A stretch of 64,000 nt of DNA from Hartmannibacter diazotrophicus (GCF_900231165.1 NZ_LT960614.1:4604001-4668000); one strand, 5' to 3'; shown: positions 50,031 through 59,696, counted from the stretch's first letter. Program-made: numbers and translations. Notes: generated by a model not told the origin, from the sequence alone.

Positions 50031-51386
50031 ATGCTGAACAGAAGACAGCTCTTCAGCGCTGGCGCCAGCGCAGCCCTGGTCTCCTCGACCGCGTGGGCGA
50101 ACACGGCCAACATGGGCCTGCCGGAAGCGGCCATCATGGATACGGCCGCGACGCAGTCGCCGGTGCGGCCAAGTTCGGGCCCCGACTACAATCCCGTCGT
50201 CACGCTCAACGGCTGGACACTGCCCCATCGGATGAACAACGGCGTCAAGGAATTCCACCTCGTCGCCGAACCGGTGGAGCGGGAAATGGCCGAGGGCATG
50301 ACGGCCTATCTCTGGGGCTACAACGGCCAGTCGCCGGGCCCGACCATCGAGGCGGTGGAGGGCGACCGTGTCCGGATTTTCGTCACCAACAAGCTGCCCG
50401 AACATACGACCATTCACTGGCACGGCATGATCCTGCCCTCGGGCATGGATGGGGTCGGCGGCCTTTCCCAGCCGCACATCCCCGTCGGCAAGACCTTCGT
50501 CTACGAGTTCGATCTCATCAAGTCCGGCACCTTCATGTACCACCCGCATTCCGACGAGATGGTGCAGATGGCGATGGGGATGATGGGCTTCTTCGTCGTG
50601 CATCCCAAGGACCCCGCCTTCATGCGGGTCGACCGCGACTTCGTCTTCCTGCTGAACGCCTTCGACATCGATCCGGGAACCTATGTCCCGCGCGTCATGG
50701 AAATGACGGACTTCAATCTCTGGGCCTGGAACAGCCGCCTCTTTCCGGACATCGATCCGCTGGTGGTCTCGAAGAACGATCGCGTGCGGGTGCGGGTGGG
50801 CAACCTCACCATGACCAATCATCCGATCCACATGCACGGCTACGACTTCGAAGTGACCTGCACCGATGGCGGATGGGTGCGCCCGGAGGCGCGCTGGCCG
50901 GAGGTCTCGATCGACATCCCCGTCGGCGCCATGCGCGCCTACGAGTTCGACGCGAAATACGAGGGCGACTGGGCGATCCATTGCCACAAGTCGCACCACA
51001 CTATGAATGCCATGGGACATGACGTTCCGACCTTCATCGGTGTCGACAAGCGGCAGGTCACGCAGAAAATCCGCAAGATCCAGCCGGAATACATGCCCAT
51101 GGGCACGGCCGGCATGGCCGACATGGGCGAAATGGAAATGGAACTGCCGGACAACACGGTGCCCATGATGACCGGTTGGGGGCCGCACGGCCCCATCGAG
51201 ATGGGCGGCATGTTCTCGGTCGTGAAGGTCCGCGAGGGATTGGCGGCGGACAATTACAGCGACCCCGGCTGGTACGAGAACCCGCCCGGCACGCAAGCCT
51301 ATGAATGGACGGGCTCGCTTCCCGAACCGGTCAAGGCTGGCGATGCGACGACCAAGCTTACGCCCAAGCCGAACGACCACGGCTGA
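50031..51386 (+). CDS. Multicopper oxidase, CopA/CueO-like
   Basis: A 451-residue periplasmic oxidase. The Tat-like N-terminus MLNRRQLFSAGASAALVSS is followed by cupredoxin domains. Copper ligands are visible as TIHWHGM and MYHPHSDEM in the first half, and as HPIHMHGYDFEV and WAIHCHKSHHTMNAMGH in the last, giving the type 1 and trinuclear sites. It oxidises Cu(I) to the less toxic Cu(II). Extra Met-rich stretches (MGTAGMADMGEMEMEL) near the C-terminus resemble the Met-rich Cu-binding region of CueO/CopA. AAGGA before the ATG decides the start. Confidence 0.93.
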   Translation: MLNRRQLFSAGASAALVSSTAWANTANMGLPEAAIMDTAATQSPVRPSSGPDYNPVVTLNGWTLPHRMNNGVKEFHLVAEPVEREMAEGMTAYLWGYNGQSPGPTIEAVEGDRVRIFVTNKLPEHTTIHWHGMILPSGMDGVGGLSQPHIPVGKTFVYEFDLIKSGTFMYHPHSDEMVQMAMGMMGFFVVHPKDPAFMRVDRDFVFLLNAFDIDPGTYVPRVMEMTDFNLWAWNSRLFPDIDPLVVSKNDRVRVRVGNLTMTNHPIHMHGYDFEVTCTDGGWVRPEARWPEVSIDIPVGAMRAYEFDAKYEGDWAIHCHKSHHTMNAMGHDVPTFIGVDKRQVTQKIRKIQPEYMPMGTAGMADMGEMEMELPDNTVPMMTGWGPHGPIEMGGMFSVVKVREGLAADNYSDPGWYENPPGTQAYEWTGSLPEPVKAGDATTKLTPKPNDHG

Positions 51387-51422
51387 ACGCCACGATTTCA
51401 ACTCACAGCAACGGACATCAAA

Positions 51423-51917
51423 ATGAACATGAACATCAAGACAGTTTTTGCCGGACTTCTCCTTGCGTCGATCTCGTCCTTTCCCGCCTTGGCGACGGGC
51501 TCTCATGCCGGCGGCCATGGAGAAATGATGGCGGTCGGCGAGCCGGGCGACAAGGCGCAGGCCACCGCGACGTTTCACGTCACGATGATGGAGACGGACG
51601 ACGGCAAGATGGTCTTCTCGCCGCAGGAATTCGCCGTGCGCAAGGGACAGACGGTCGTCTTTTCAGTCAGGAACGACGGGGCGACGGATCACGAGTTCAT
51701 CCTCGACGATCACGACAAGATCATGGACCACAAGGCCCTGATGGAGAAGTTCCCCGAGATGGAACACGACGACCCGAATTCGATCCGGCTTGCGCCCGGC
51801 GAAACGGGCGAAATCGTCTGGAAGTTCAAGAACGCGGGCGCCTTCAAGATCGCCTGCCTCATCCCCGGCCACTATGCCGCCGGCATGCATGGCGATGTGA
51901 CTGTCGCCAAGAAGTAA
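51423..51917 (+). CDS. Exported cupredoxin
   Basis: A 164-residue blue-copper type protein. The signal peptide (to about residue 25, ending FPALATG) is followed by a His/Met segment and a plastocyanin-like domain. Ligands: His in GATDHEFILDD, then Cys, His and Met in KIACLIPGHYAAGMHG. This kind of cupredoxin often accompanies CopA-type oxidases and CusF-like chaperones and may shuttle copper or electrons. It lies 36 bases after the oxidase gene and 22 before the CusF-like gene. Confidence 0.9.
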   Translation: MNMNIKTVFAGLLLASISSFPALATGSHAGGHGEMMAVGEPGDKAQATATFHVTMMETDDGKMVFSPQEFAVRKGQTVVFSVRNDGATDHEFILDDHDKIMDHKALMEKFPEMEHDDPNSIRLAPGETGEIVWKFKNAGAFKIACLIPGHYAAGMHGDVTVAKK

Positions 51918-51939
51918 TCGCTCAGGAAAGGAAACGAGG

Positions 51940-52224
51940 ATGAACAGGATCATTCAGATCGCAGTGGCGGCCACACTCTCGCTGGCGGCCGTGACGGCTG
52001 CCTCGGCAACCGAATTCACAAAGGGCACCGTGAAGAAGGTCGATCTCAAGGCCAAGAAGGTGACCCTGATCCACGAGGAGCTGAAGTCGCTGGACATGCC
52101 CGCCATGACGATGGTCTTCCGCGTCAAGGACGAGGCCCTGCTCGCCCAACTGACGGAAGGGGCCAAGATCGAATTCGTCGCCGATCGCGTCGAGGGCAAG
52201 CTGACCGTCACCGAAGTGAAGTAA
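51940..52224 (+). CDS. CusF-like periplasmic copper-binding protein
   Basis: A 94-residue protein with signal peptide (cleavage near AASATE) and a small OB-fold. VTLIHEELKSLDMPAMTMVF holds the His and two Met that bind Cu(I) or Ag(I) in CusF. It is the last gene of the copper operon and would pass metal to the oxidase or to an efflux pump. AGGAAACGAGG precedes the ATG. Confidence 0.92.
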   Translation: MNRIIQIAVAATLSLAAVTAASATEFTKGTVKKVDLKAKKVTLIHEELKSLDMPAMTMVFRVKDEALLAQLTEGAKIEFVADRVEGKLTVTEVK

Positions 52225-52278
52225 CAGCCGGATGGGCCGCGCCGGAGTCCGGTGCGGCCCGTCCATCGCCAATGTCGC

Positions 52279-53064
52279 TCACATCGCATGCGCGGCGGTC
52301 AAACCCAGTGCCGGCAACGCCATCCAGATCGCCATGGCGATCATCATCAAATTCTCCGTGAGAGAAATGAAGCCCAGGGGCACGTTGCTGGAGCCGCCGA
52401 CGCAGGCGCATTTGAGCTCCCGCTTGTCGATATAGACCGCCTTGAAAACGGAGACCGCCCCGATCGTTCCGATGAAAAGCGCGATCGGAACGGAAAGCCA
52501 GTTGAAGATCCCGGCGACCATGAGGACGCCCGCAAACGCCTCGGCATAGGGATAGACGTAGCTGTAAGGCACCCATCGTTTGGCGAGCAGGTCGTAGTTC
52601 AGGAACATGGTCGAGAAGCTCTCGACATTCTGGAGCTTCAGCATCGCGAGCGCGACCATCGAAAAGGCGATGAACCACTCTGCCGCACGCACGGTCAACG
52701 GCGATCCAAGCGCGGCCTGGCTTGTTGCCATGGCGGTGAGTGCCATCAACGTGAAAAGCACGATCACGGGCCGGTAGGTGGTCGCCTTCGGGTCGGCGAC
52801 GGATTTGCCGAGATACTGCCTGAGATCGTCATAACCGCCGATGCGGGCGTCACCGATGAAGATTTGCGGTGTCGTCGAAACGCCGAGCCTCGCTTTCAGG
52901 GCGTCGGTTTCCTCGCGCGATGCAAGGTGACGGTCCTCCACCTTGTAGCCCGACCGTTCGAGAAGGTCCTTGGCCTTGAGGCCATACGGGCAGGTGTGGG
53001 CGTCCATCACCATGCGATAGAGGATCGCCCTGCGGCTGGTTGTCCGGGAAGTCTGGTCCAACAT
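52279..53064 (-). CDS. Glutaredoxin-MauE/DoxX-like membrane fusion protein
   Basis: A 261-residue protein. Residues 10-85 form a glutaredoxin domain with the active-site start HTCPYGLKAKDLL (single Cys, CPYG) and the cis-Pro loop STTPQIFIGDARIGG. Residues 105-260 contain four to five helices of the MauE/DoxX type, with a CAC motif in LKCACVGGSS. It could pass reducing or oxidising equivalents across the inner membrane. AGGAGA precedes the ATG at 53064. Its promoter is a MerR-type operator at 53103-53134 shared with the divergent regulator. It converges with the copper operon. Confidence 0.85.
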   Translation of the reverse strand: MLDQTSRTTSRRAILYRMVMDAHTCPYGLKAKDLLERSGYKVEDRHLASREETDALKARLGVSTTPQIFIGDARIGGYDDLRQYLGKSVADPKATTYRPVIVLFTLMALTAMATSQAALGSPLTVRAAEWFIAFSMVALAMLKLQNVESFSTMFLNYDLLAKRWVPYSYVYPYAEAFAGVLMVAGIFNWLSVPIALFIGTIGAVSVFKAVYIDKRELKCACVGGSSNVPLGFISLTENLMMIAMAIWMALPALGLTAAHAM

Positions 53065-53102
53065 TTTCACATTCTCCTCTCTCTTGTGAAAGTGTTGGCA
53101 GC

Positions 53103-53134
53103 ACCATAAGTTCCGTACCATGGTACGGAGTCAA
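53103..53134 (-). promoter_or_regulatory. MerR-type promoter/operator of the glutaredoxin-MauE gene
   Basis: On the minus strand TTGACT (53134-53129) is followed by the palindrome CCGTACCATGGTACGG and a -10 candidate TTATGG or TATGGT, giving the overlong 19-20 bp spacer of MerR-activated promoters. The start TTGACTCCGTAC equals that of the classical mercury promoter. The regulator ATG (53120) lies inside the palindrome. Confidence 0.8.
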
Positions 53135-53524
53135 CACCCGGAAAACCTCACGATCGGAAAATTCGCGGCTTCGGCAAATGTCGGCGTCGAGACCGTGCGT
53201 TTTTATCAGCGGAAGGGCCTTCTTCCGACGCCCCCGCACTATCAGGGCGTGCGCCGATATGGCCGTGAGGATGTCCAGCGCCTGCGATTCATCCGGCAGG
53301 CCCAGACGGCCGGCTTCACCCTGGAAGAAATCCGCGAACTCCTCGCCCTCGATTCAGGACAGGATCGCGATGCGGCCAGGGCACTGGCCGAAAAGCGGCT
53401 GGTCCAGCTGGACAGGAGGATTGTGGACCTGGAACAGACGCGCGCCTCGCTTCAAAGGCTGATTTCCGAATGCGCCGATGGGACCTCCGGGCCATGCCCG
53501 ATCCTGAAGTCCTTCGATCCGTGA
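53120..53524 (+). CDS. MerR-family regulator, mercury-type lineage
   Basis: A 134-residue MerR regulator. The HTH is at residues 10-30 (TIGKFAASANVGVETVRFYQ), the second helix pair follows (GVRRYGREDVQRLRFIRQAQ) and a dimerisation helix leads to the C-terminal CADGTSGPCPIL. This has the two late Cys expected for Hg-type MerR (C117/C126), but the dimer-helix Cys of the metal site is absent: LDSGQDRDAARALAEKRL has no Cys. It may therefore sense another metal or redox signal. The ATG lies within its own operator with no RBS, so translation may be leaderless or start elsewhere. Confidence 0.88.
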   Translation: MVRSQHPENLTIGKFAASANVGVETVRFYQRKGLLPTPPHYQGVRRYGREDVQRLRFIRQAQTAGFTLEEIRELLALDSGQDRDAARALAEKRLVQLDRRIVDLEQTRASLQRLISECADGTSGPCPILKSFDP

Positions 53525-53564
53525 GAGTTTTCGGCTGAAGGCGGCGGTCATCGCGACCGACTGT

Positions 53565-55181
53565 TTATCGGCCCTCGTCTTCGATGGCGCGCCGCAAGCG
53601 ACGCACCAGGGCGTCGCGTGACCGCTCGTCCGCGGCGCCGGACATCGCCTCGTTGATGTCGAGGATCAGTTCCGACAGGTCGTTGTGCCAGTCCAGCCGC
53701 GCGATCTTTTCCGGTGGAAGCCTTGGCGGCGTGGAGATGGAGAGCGAGCGGGCGCCGGTCTCCGTCAGGCTGAAGCCTTCGTCCAGTACGGGACGGCGGA
53801 TATGGTCCGGCGCGACCGTGCCGGCCAGCCGGCCTGCCAGCGCATCCATGGCGTCCGGTTCGCCGTGCACCAGGAAGAGGTCATGCCGCAGCGGAAGCCT
53901 TTCCCGGACCCACTGCACCAGTTCCGGGCCATCCGCATGCCCCGAATAGAGGTTGATCGACCGGATCCTCGCCCGGACGGAGAACTCTTCGCCCTGGATG
54001 CGGACCGTCTGAGCACCGTTCTGGAGGATCCGGCCAAGCGTTCCCTCGGCCTGGTACCCGGTGAGGAGGACCGTCGCCTCCTCGCGCCAGATCCAGTTCC
54101 GAAGCCGGTGCCGGATGCGGCCCGCCTCGCACATCCCCGAGGCTGCGATGACGATATGGAACCCCCGCACTTGGTCCAGTGCGATGCTCTGCTCGCGCGT
54201 CTCCGTGAAATGGAGGTGGTCCGACCTGATCCCGCGCGTGAGATTGGCGCCGCCTTCAAGCTCCCGCGCATGGCGCGCGAAGACCTCGGTCGCGCGCGTC
54301 GCAAGCGGGCTGTCCACATAGATCGGGATTGCCGGCAGCGTGCCTTCGGCCATCAGCTGAGCAAGATCGCTGATGAATTCCTGCGCGCGCTCGACCGCGA
54401 AGGACGGGATCAGAAGCGCGCCGTCGGGGTTCATCGCCGCACGCACCTCCTCGGCCAGCATGGCCCGCCGGTGTTTCGCGCTGGCGTCGATCCGGTCCGT
54501 GTCGCCGTAGGTGGATTCGCAAACGAGGTAGTCGATGCCGCTCGGCCCCTCGGGGTCGGATTGCAGCAGCTTGTGATCCGGCCCGATATCGGCGGAGAAC
54601 AGGAGCCGCGTGGGCGACGCACCGTGACAGATGAGTTCGACCTCGATGGAGGCCGATCCAAGCAGATGCCCCGCGTTCCAGAACCTGGCCCTGAGGCCCG
54701 GGATCACATCGAACCAGTCACCGATCCGCTGCGGCGTGAACTGCTTCAGGCAGGCGGTGGCATCGGCGATCGTGTAGATCGGCGTGACCTTGCCCCGGCG
54801 GCGTCTGGCGGCACGCCGGTTATACTGCTCGACCTCGATTTCCTGGATATGCGCGGAATCGGCCAGCATCACGTCGCAGAGATCCATCGTCGCCGGGGTG
54901 GCGTGGATCGTCCCCTCGAACCCATGGCGGGTCAGCTTCGGCAACAGCCCCGAATGGTCGATATGCGCGTGGCTCAGGACCACCGCATCGATCTGCCGGG
55001 GATCGAAGGGAAAGGGGCGGTAGTTGAGCTCCTTCTCCGTCTTCGAACCCTGGAACAGCCCGCAGTCGATCAGAACCTGCCCCTGCCCCGTTTCCAGCCG
55101 GAAGCAGGACCCCGTCACCGCCCGGGCGGCGCCATGGAACGTCAGGATCGGATCGGGAGAAGGCGATGTCGACACGGCCAT
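53565..55181 (-). CDS. MBL-fold/beta-CASP RNA-processing nuclease-like protein
   Basis: A 538-residue protein with a metallo-beta-lactamase core and beta-CASP insert, as in the CPSF73-like YsH1/TTHA0252 ribonucleases. Zn motifs: LSHAHIDHSGLLPKL (HxHxDH), then WNAGHLLGSAS, LLFSADIGPDH and late LYSGHADGP. These enzymes cleave RNA endo- or exonucleolytically in the cytoplasm. It is convergent with the MerR gene, with 40 bases between. The frame begins at the ATG at 55181. Confidence 0.9.
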   Translation of the reverse strand: MAVSTSPSPDPILTFHGAARAVTGSCFRLETGQGQVLIDCGLFQGSKTEKELNYRPFPFDPRQIDAVVLSHAHIDHSGLLPKLTRHGFEGTIHATPATMDLCDVMLADSAHIQEIEVEQYNRRAARRRRGKVTPIYTIADATACLKQFTPQRIGDWFDVIPGLRARFWNAGHLLGSASIEVELICHGASPTRLLFSADIGPDHKLLQSDPEGPSGIDYLVCESTYGDTDRIDASAKHRRAMLAEEVRAAMNPDGALLIPSFAVERAQEFISDLAQLMAEGTLPAIPIYVDSPLATRATEVFARHARELEGGANLTRGIRSDHLHFTETREQSIALDQVRGFHIVIAASGMCEAGRIRHRLRNWIWREEATVLLTGYQAEGTLGRILQNGAQTVRIQGEEFSVRARIRSINLYSGHADGPELVQWVRERLPLRHDLFLVHGEPDAMDALAGRLAGTVAPDHIRRPVLDEGFSLTETGARSLSISTPPRLPPEKIARLDWHNDLSELILDINEAMSGAADERSRDALVRRLRRAIEDEGR

Positions 55182-55449
55182 GCTGCATCTTCCTAGAGAG
55201 GGTTGAAATAGCTACCCGACGCAGCCGCAAGGGACACGTGTACGGTAGTCGAGATCGCGGACCTTCACCAGTAAGGACAATTCTGGACGTTGCTACGAAC
55301 GGCGAGGGCGGAAACCGGAATTCGTCCGCACGCCCGTTTCACACGCGGCGCATGACCAGACTGTAGTCAATGAAGTCTTTGAACCCGGAGACGCGTCCCT
55401 CCGGGCCTGTCGCTTCAGTCAACATCAAGCGCAGATTTCCAGCCTTGCC

Positions 55450-55668
55450 TCACCGCACCTCTCTGCGGCGATACTGGTCCCGGATCTGCTCGATGAAGAA
55501 GCTACCCGGCGAGGCCGATTTCAGCAGCGACTGGACGACACTGTGCGGAACCCGGGAGTAGCGGTAGGCCTTGCCATTGGCGAAATTGAGGGTCAGTTCG
55601 CCGGAGATGCGGCTGTATCGGACGGAGGAAATGATCTTCGACTTGATTGCGTAGCGCCGCACTAGCAT
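55450..55668 (-). CDS. KTSC-domain protein
   Basis: A 72-residue protein composed mainly of one KTSC domain (found at the C-terminus of some lysyl-tRNA synthetases): [16 protein letters not shown], then [14 protein letters not shown] and the end [14 protein letters not shown]. The function is unknown; RNA or protein binding is presumed. The frame opens at a GTG (55674), but AGAGG is well spaced only for the ATG at 55668. Confidence 0.85.
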   Translation of the reverse strand: MLVRRYAIKSKIISSVRYSRISGELTLNFANGKAYRYSRVPHSVVQSLLKSASPGSFFIEQIRDQYRRREVR

Positions 55669-55867
55669 TCGCACCTCTTTCTCGCCAACCCATGCCCCCC
55701 AGCCGTGGGAATTCCGGCAAGAAATGCCGCTATCGAAGAGTAAGCGAATTCGCCTCCGCGATCAGCGAAAAAATGCAGTCATTCCCGATTTTGCTTCCAC
55801 TGGCCGGCCGGGCGCGATAGAAGGGCGCCCATCCCGCGACAACGCATTCGAAAATTCAGGACGGCTC

Positions 55868-57526
55868 ATGGCTCGCCAGTTCATCTACTATATGCACGGC
55901 CTCACCAAGGCCTATGGCGGGGGCAAGAAGGTCCTCGACAACATCCATCTGCAATTCTACCCGGACGCCAAGATCGGCGTGCTCGGCCCCAACGGCTCCG
56001 GCAAGTCGACGCTGTTGAAGATCATGGCCGGCCTCGACAAGGAATGGTCGGGCGATGCCTGGGTTGCCGAGGGCGCGACCGTCGGCTACCTGCCGCAGGA
56101 GCCGCAGCTCGATGCCTCGAAGACCGTCTTCGAGAACGTCCTGGAGGGTGTCGCCAAGAAGAAGGCGATTCTCGACCAGTACAACGAGCTGATGATGGAC
56201 TACTCGGACGAAAACGCCGAGAAGGCCGCCAAGCTCCAGGACGTCATCGATGCGGAAGATCTCTGGGACCTCGATTCCAAGGTGGAGATGGCGATGGACG
56301 CGCTGCGCTGCCCGCCCGGCGATGCCGACGTGGCGCCGCTTTCAGGCGGTGAGAAGCGCCGCGTCGCGCTCGCCAAGCTGTTGTTGTCGGAACCGGATCT
56401 GCTGCTCCTTGACGAGCCGACCAACCACCTTGATGCCGAGACGATTGCCTGGCTCGAAAGGCACCTGCGCGAGTTCAAGGGCTCCGTGCTGATCGTCACC
56501 CACGACCGCTACTTCCTCGACAATGTCACCGGCTGGATCCTGGAGCTCGACCGCGGCCGCGGCATTCCCTACGAGGGCAACTACTCGGCCTATCTGGAAA
56601 AGAAGTCCAAGCGCATGGAGCAGGAGGGCCGCGAGGATGAGGCCCGCCAGAAGGCCCTCATGCGGGAACGCGAGTGGATGGCCGCCTCGCCCAAGGCCCG
56701 CCAGACCAAGTCGAAGGCGCGTATTCAGGCCTATGACGAACTGGTCAGGAAGTCCGAGGAACGTCAGGCCACCGGCCAGGCGCAGATCGTCATCCCGGCC
56801 GGCGAGCGTCTTGGCGACAACGTCATCGCGGTCGACCACCTCTCCAAGGGCTACGGCGACCGCCTGCTGATCGACGACCTTTCCTTCAAGCTTCCCCCCG
56901 GCGGCATCGTCGGCATCATCGGCCCGAACGGCGCCGGCAAGACGACGCTGTTCCGCATGATCACCGGCCAGGAAAAACCCGACGTCGGCGAGATCAAGAT
57001 CGGCGAGACGGTGCATCTCGGCTATGTCGACCAGAGCCGCGACAGCCTTAACCCGAACAAGACCGTCTGGGAGGAAATCTCCGGCGGCCTCGACGTGATC
57101 ACGCTCGGCAAGCGCGAGATCAACTCGCGGGCCTATTGCGGCGCCTTCAACTTCAAGGGCGGCGACCAGCAACAGAAGGTCGGCACGCTCTCCGGCGGCC
57201 AGCGCAACCGCGTGCATCTGGCCAAGATGCTGAAGGCCGGCAACAACGTGCTCCTCCTCGACGAACCGACCAACGACCTCGACACCGAGACGCTGGCCGC
57301 CCTTGAGGACGCGCTGGAGGAATTCGCCGGCTGCGCCGTGGTCATCAGCCACGATCGTATGTTCCTCGACCGCCTCGCCACCCACATCCTCGCCTTCGAG
57401 GGCGACAGCCATGTGGAATGGTTCGAGGGCAACTTCGAGGACTATGAGGAAGACAAGAAGCGCCGGCTTGGCCCGGACGCAGTGCTGAACCCGCACCGGA
57501 TCAAGTACAAGCCGCTGACGCGCTGA
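55868..57526 (+). CDS. ettA: Energy-dependent translational throttle protein EttA (ABC-F)
   Basis: A 552-residue ABC-F protein with two ATPase domains and no membrane part. Walker [10 protein letters not shown] (first) and GPNGAGKTT (second). Signatures: [11 protein letters not shown] and [11 protein letters not shown]. Walker B ends DEPTNHLD and DEPTNDLD. The start [19 protein letters not shown] and the arm insert in the first domain are typical of EttA, which binds the ribosomal E site and gates elongation by ATP/ADP ratio. The frame extends to 55724, but AGGA upstream of the ATG at 55868 and family length set the start. Confidence 0.95.
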   Translation: MARQFIYYMHGLTKAYGGGKKVLDNIHLQFYPDAKIGVLGPNGSGKSTLLKIMAGLDKEWSGDAWVAEGATVGYLPQEPQLDASKTVFENVLEGVAKKKAILDQYNELMMDYSDENAEKAAKLQDVIDAEDLWDLDSKVEMAMDALRCPPGDADVAPLSGGEKRRVALAKLLLSEPDLLLLDEPTNHLDAETIAWLERHLREFKGSVLIVTHDRYFLDNVTGWILELDRGRGIPYEGNYSAYLEKKSKRMEQEGREDEARQKALMREREWMAASPKARQTKSKARIQAYDELVRKSEERQATGQAQIVIPAGERLGDNVIAVDHLSKGYGDRLLIDDLSFKLPPGGIVGIIGPNGAGKTTLFRMITGQEKPDVGEIKIGETVHLGYVDQSRDSLNPNKTVWEEISGGLDVITLGKREINSRAYCGAFNFKGGDQQQKVGTLSGGQRNRVHLAKMLKAGNNVLLLDEPTNDLDTETLAALEDALEEFAGCAVVISHDRMFLDRLATHILAFEGDSHVEWFEGNFEDYEEDKKRRLGPDAVLNPHRIKYKPLTR

Positions 57527-57843
57527 GCAGGCGGTATCATGACGTGACGGCGGGCGGCCCAGGGGCCGCCCGTTTTCGTTTGTCGCGACGAACGAAGCGG
57601 CGGCCGCACGCCGCTCCGGACCTCCCGGGATCGACCGTATCGCGGATCGGCGAGTTGGGCCGGCGACAGCCTTACCAAGCTGTAACTTGACCATTCCGCA
57701 CAACTTATGGCTCGGTTACCTCCACAAAGTGGCAGGGGGCACGGGTAAAGGGATTGAATTTATTCAGCCTTTGTCCGCCGTGGACCGGCGTGCCCTGAAA
57801 CATGAAGCACCGAATTTCCGGTGACGTTGGAGGGAGAACCACG
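57527..57843. other. Intergenic region after ettA
   Basis: 317 bases with the ettA terminator at 57551-57575. The remainder shows no gene; the promoter for the next two small exported-protein genes should lie here. Confidence 0.55.
57551..57576 (+). terminator. Rho-independent terminator of ettA
   Basis: CGGGCGGCCC, a short loop and GGGCCGCCCG form a strong stem followed by TTTTCGTTT, 25 bases after the stop codon. Confidence 0.9.
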
Positions 57844-58305
57844 ATGAAGACATTGACCGCCGCTATGGCGGCATTGGCCGCTTGCGCCTTCGCCGGATCG
57901 GCCAATGCCGAACCGCTTTGCAGCGGCAAGGATCTCGGCTTCGCGGGCCTTCTTGCCAAGTGCAACCGCGGCGAGACGATCGAGCTGACGCTTTCTTCCG
58001 GCAAGCCGCTCTATGCGGGCGAAGGAACGATCAAGCTCCAGTCCGGCGCCTACTACACGATCGCGATCACGGCGGACGGGTCGGCGGAGCTTGCGGTCAC
58101 CGGGCCGGAGTTCTTCCGCGCGGTCTGGCTGAACGAGATCGTCATCAACAACATCGAGGTCCGCCCGATGGCGATCGATTCCCTTGAATTCGACGACGCC
58201 GGCACAGCGGAAATCTCTTTCATCGCCATCAAGCCGGGCCGCTTCGACCTGCACATCCCCGGCACCCACAGCGACACGCAGAGTGTGAAATTCTCGATCC
58301 AATAA
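57844..58305 (+). CDS. Exported protein with cupredoxin-like beta fold, unknown role
   Basis: A 153-residue periplasmic protein. The signal peptide ends near GSANAEP. The mature part has two Cys at its start (LCSGKDLGFAGLLAKCNRG) that could form a disulfide, and several beta strands (YYTIAITADGSAELAV). The C-terminal strand pair IKPGRFDLHIPGTHSD looks cupredoxin-like, but no full copper site is visible. GGAGGGAG precedes the ATG at 57844. It lies 17 bases before a PepSY-like gene and they likely form one operon. Confidence 0.75.
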   Translation: MKTLTAAMAALAACAFAGSANAEPLCSGKDLGFAGLLAKCNRGETIELTLSSGKPLYAGEGTIKLQSGAYYTIAITADGSAELAVTGPEFFRAVWLNEIVINNIEVRPMAIDSLEFDDAGTAEISFIAIKPGRFDLHIPGTHSDTQSVKFSIQ

Positions 58306-58322
58306 CGAAGGGGGAGGAAACA

Positions 58323-58571
58323 ATGTTGAGGACAGCTCTTTTCGCCGGCGCTCTTGTGCTTCTGCCGGCCTCGGCCATGGCCAGTGACATCCCGCAGGAG
58401 TCGATCGACAAGATCAACGCCGTCCTGTCGGACATGAAGTGCCAGGTCGATTCCGCCGACATCGAGGCCGATGGCGACGGCTATGAACTCGACGACATCT
58501 TCTGCGAGGACGGCCAGTACGACATGGACATGAACGCATCCTTCGAGGTGGTCGGCAAGAAGAAGGAGTGA
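58323..58571 (+). CDS. PepSY-like periplasmic protein
   Basis: An 82-residue exported protein. The signal peptide ends near SAMASD. The mature 60 residues are acidic with two Cys (MKCQVDSAD and IFCEDGQYD) and the helix-strand pattern of a PepSY/PepSY-like domain (GDGYELDD). Small PepSY proteins are thought to inhibit or modulate peptidases or act with redox partners. It is translated directly after the previous gene. Confidence 0.78.
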   Translation: MLRTALFAGALVLLPASAMASDIPQESIDKINAVLSDMKCQVDSADIEADGDGYELDDIFCEDGQYDMDMNASFEVVGKKKE

Positions 58572-58624
58572 CGGCCGGGCGGCGCGCCTGGCTGCTCCGG
58601 ACACATCGCCTTTCCAGATGACGG

Positions 58625-58653
58625 GGGCGGCCTTCGGGTCGCCCTTGTTCTTT
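58625..58653 (+). terminator. Terminator after the PepSY-like gene
   Basis: GGGCGGCC-TTCG-GGTCGCCC forms an eight-bp stem (one G-T pair) with a UUCG tetraloop, followed by TTGTTCTTT. Confidence 0.8.
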
Positions 58654-58773
58654 CGTTCACTGCGATGTCGGTCGCAGGCCACGACCCGATCTTCCGGCCA
58701 GACCGGACCGGAGGGTGACAAACCGGTGGCCTCTGACACAATCGGGCGCAACGATTCGCCCGGGAGCTTGGCC

Positions 58774-59541
58774 ATGCCTGACTGGTCCGCGACGCAGTAT
58801 CTCAAATTCGAAAGCGAGCGGACGCGTCCGGCACGCGACCTGCTCGCCCAGGTGCCCCTCGACCGGCCCGCGCGGGTGGTGGACATCGGCTGCGGCCCGG
58901 GCAATTCGACAGAACTGCTGAGAGCCAGATGGCCGGACGCCGACCTGACGGGCGTCGACACCTCGCCCGACATGCTGGCCAAGGCACGCGTCCGCCTCCC
59001 CGATGTTCGCTTCGAGCAGACCAATGCCAGGGACTGGCAACCGGACGGCCCGGTCGACGTCATCTTCGCCAACGCGGTATTCCAGTGGCTGCCGGATCAT
59101 GTCGACGTGCTCACCCGCCTGATGGGAAAGCTCGCGCCCGGCGGCGTCCTTGCCGTCCAGATGCCCGACAACATGGATGAGCCGGTGCACGTCCTGATGC
59201 GCGACACGGCCGCCGAAATGCCCTTCTGGAGCCTCCTGAAGGATGCCGCTCGTCCGTCGTTGCCGTCGGTGCGGACCTACTACAACGCCCTGTTGCCGAA
59301 GGCCAAGGTCATCGACATCTGGCACACGGTCTACAACCACGCGCTGACCGACGCCGATGCGATCGTGGAATGGGTCAGAAGCACCGGGCTCAAGCCCTTC
59401 CTCGACCCACTCGACGAGACGCAGCAAAAGCAGTTTCTGACAGCCTACAGGCACAAGGTCGCCATGGCCTACCCGCCGCTTGCCAACGGCAAGGTGCTCC
59501 TGCGCTTTCCCCGCCTCTTCATCATCGCCGCCAGGGCGTAG
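58774..59541 (+). CDS. tam: Trans-aconitate 2-methyltransferase
   Basis: A 255-residue SAM-dependent methyltransferase. Motif I is [15 protein letters not shown], followed by GVDTSPDML and the [10 protein letters not shown] stretch that marks the Tam family. Tam methylates trans-aconitate, a side product of aconitase that inhibits the citric acid cycle. The start [13 protein letters not shown] is also family-typical, and GGAG lies seven bases before the ATG at 58774. The longer frame to 58618 runs into the upstream terminator and is rejected. Confidence 0.9.
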   Translation: MPDWSATQYLKFESERTRPARDLLAQVPLDRPARVVDIGCGPGNSTELLRARWPDADLTGVDTSPDMLAKARVRLPDVRFEQTNARDWQPDGPVDVIFANAVFQWLPDHVDVLTRLMGKLAPGGVLAVQMPDNMDEPVHVLMRDTAAEMPFWSLLKDAARPSLPSVRTYYNALLPKAKVIDIWHTVYNHALTDADAIVEWVRSTGLKPFLDPLDETQQKQFLTAYRHKVAMAYPPLANGKVLLRFPRLFIIAARA

Positions 59542-59696
59542 CGCGCCTCGCATCCTCGCCCGAAGGCCGCGCCGCCGATACATTTTGCGACAGCTTCGGC
59601 ATAGTTTTTCGAATTGTTCAGATTACAAAGTGACCATCCCAGGGAGTCCTGGAGCCCGGCCACCGCGCGGGACCCCGTCAATTTGAAGGTATTGCC

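Noticed and set aside
53685-55196. Plus-strand frame of 503 codons opposite the beta-CASP nuclease
   Set aside because: The minus-strand frame carries all MBL and beta-CASP motifs; the plus frame is a shadow.
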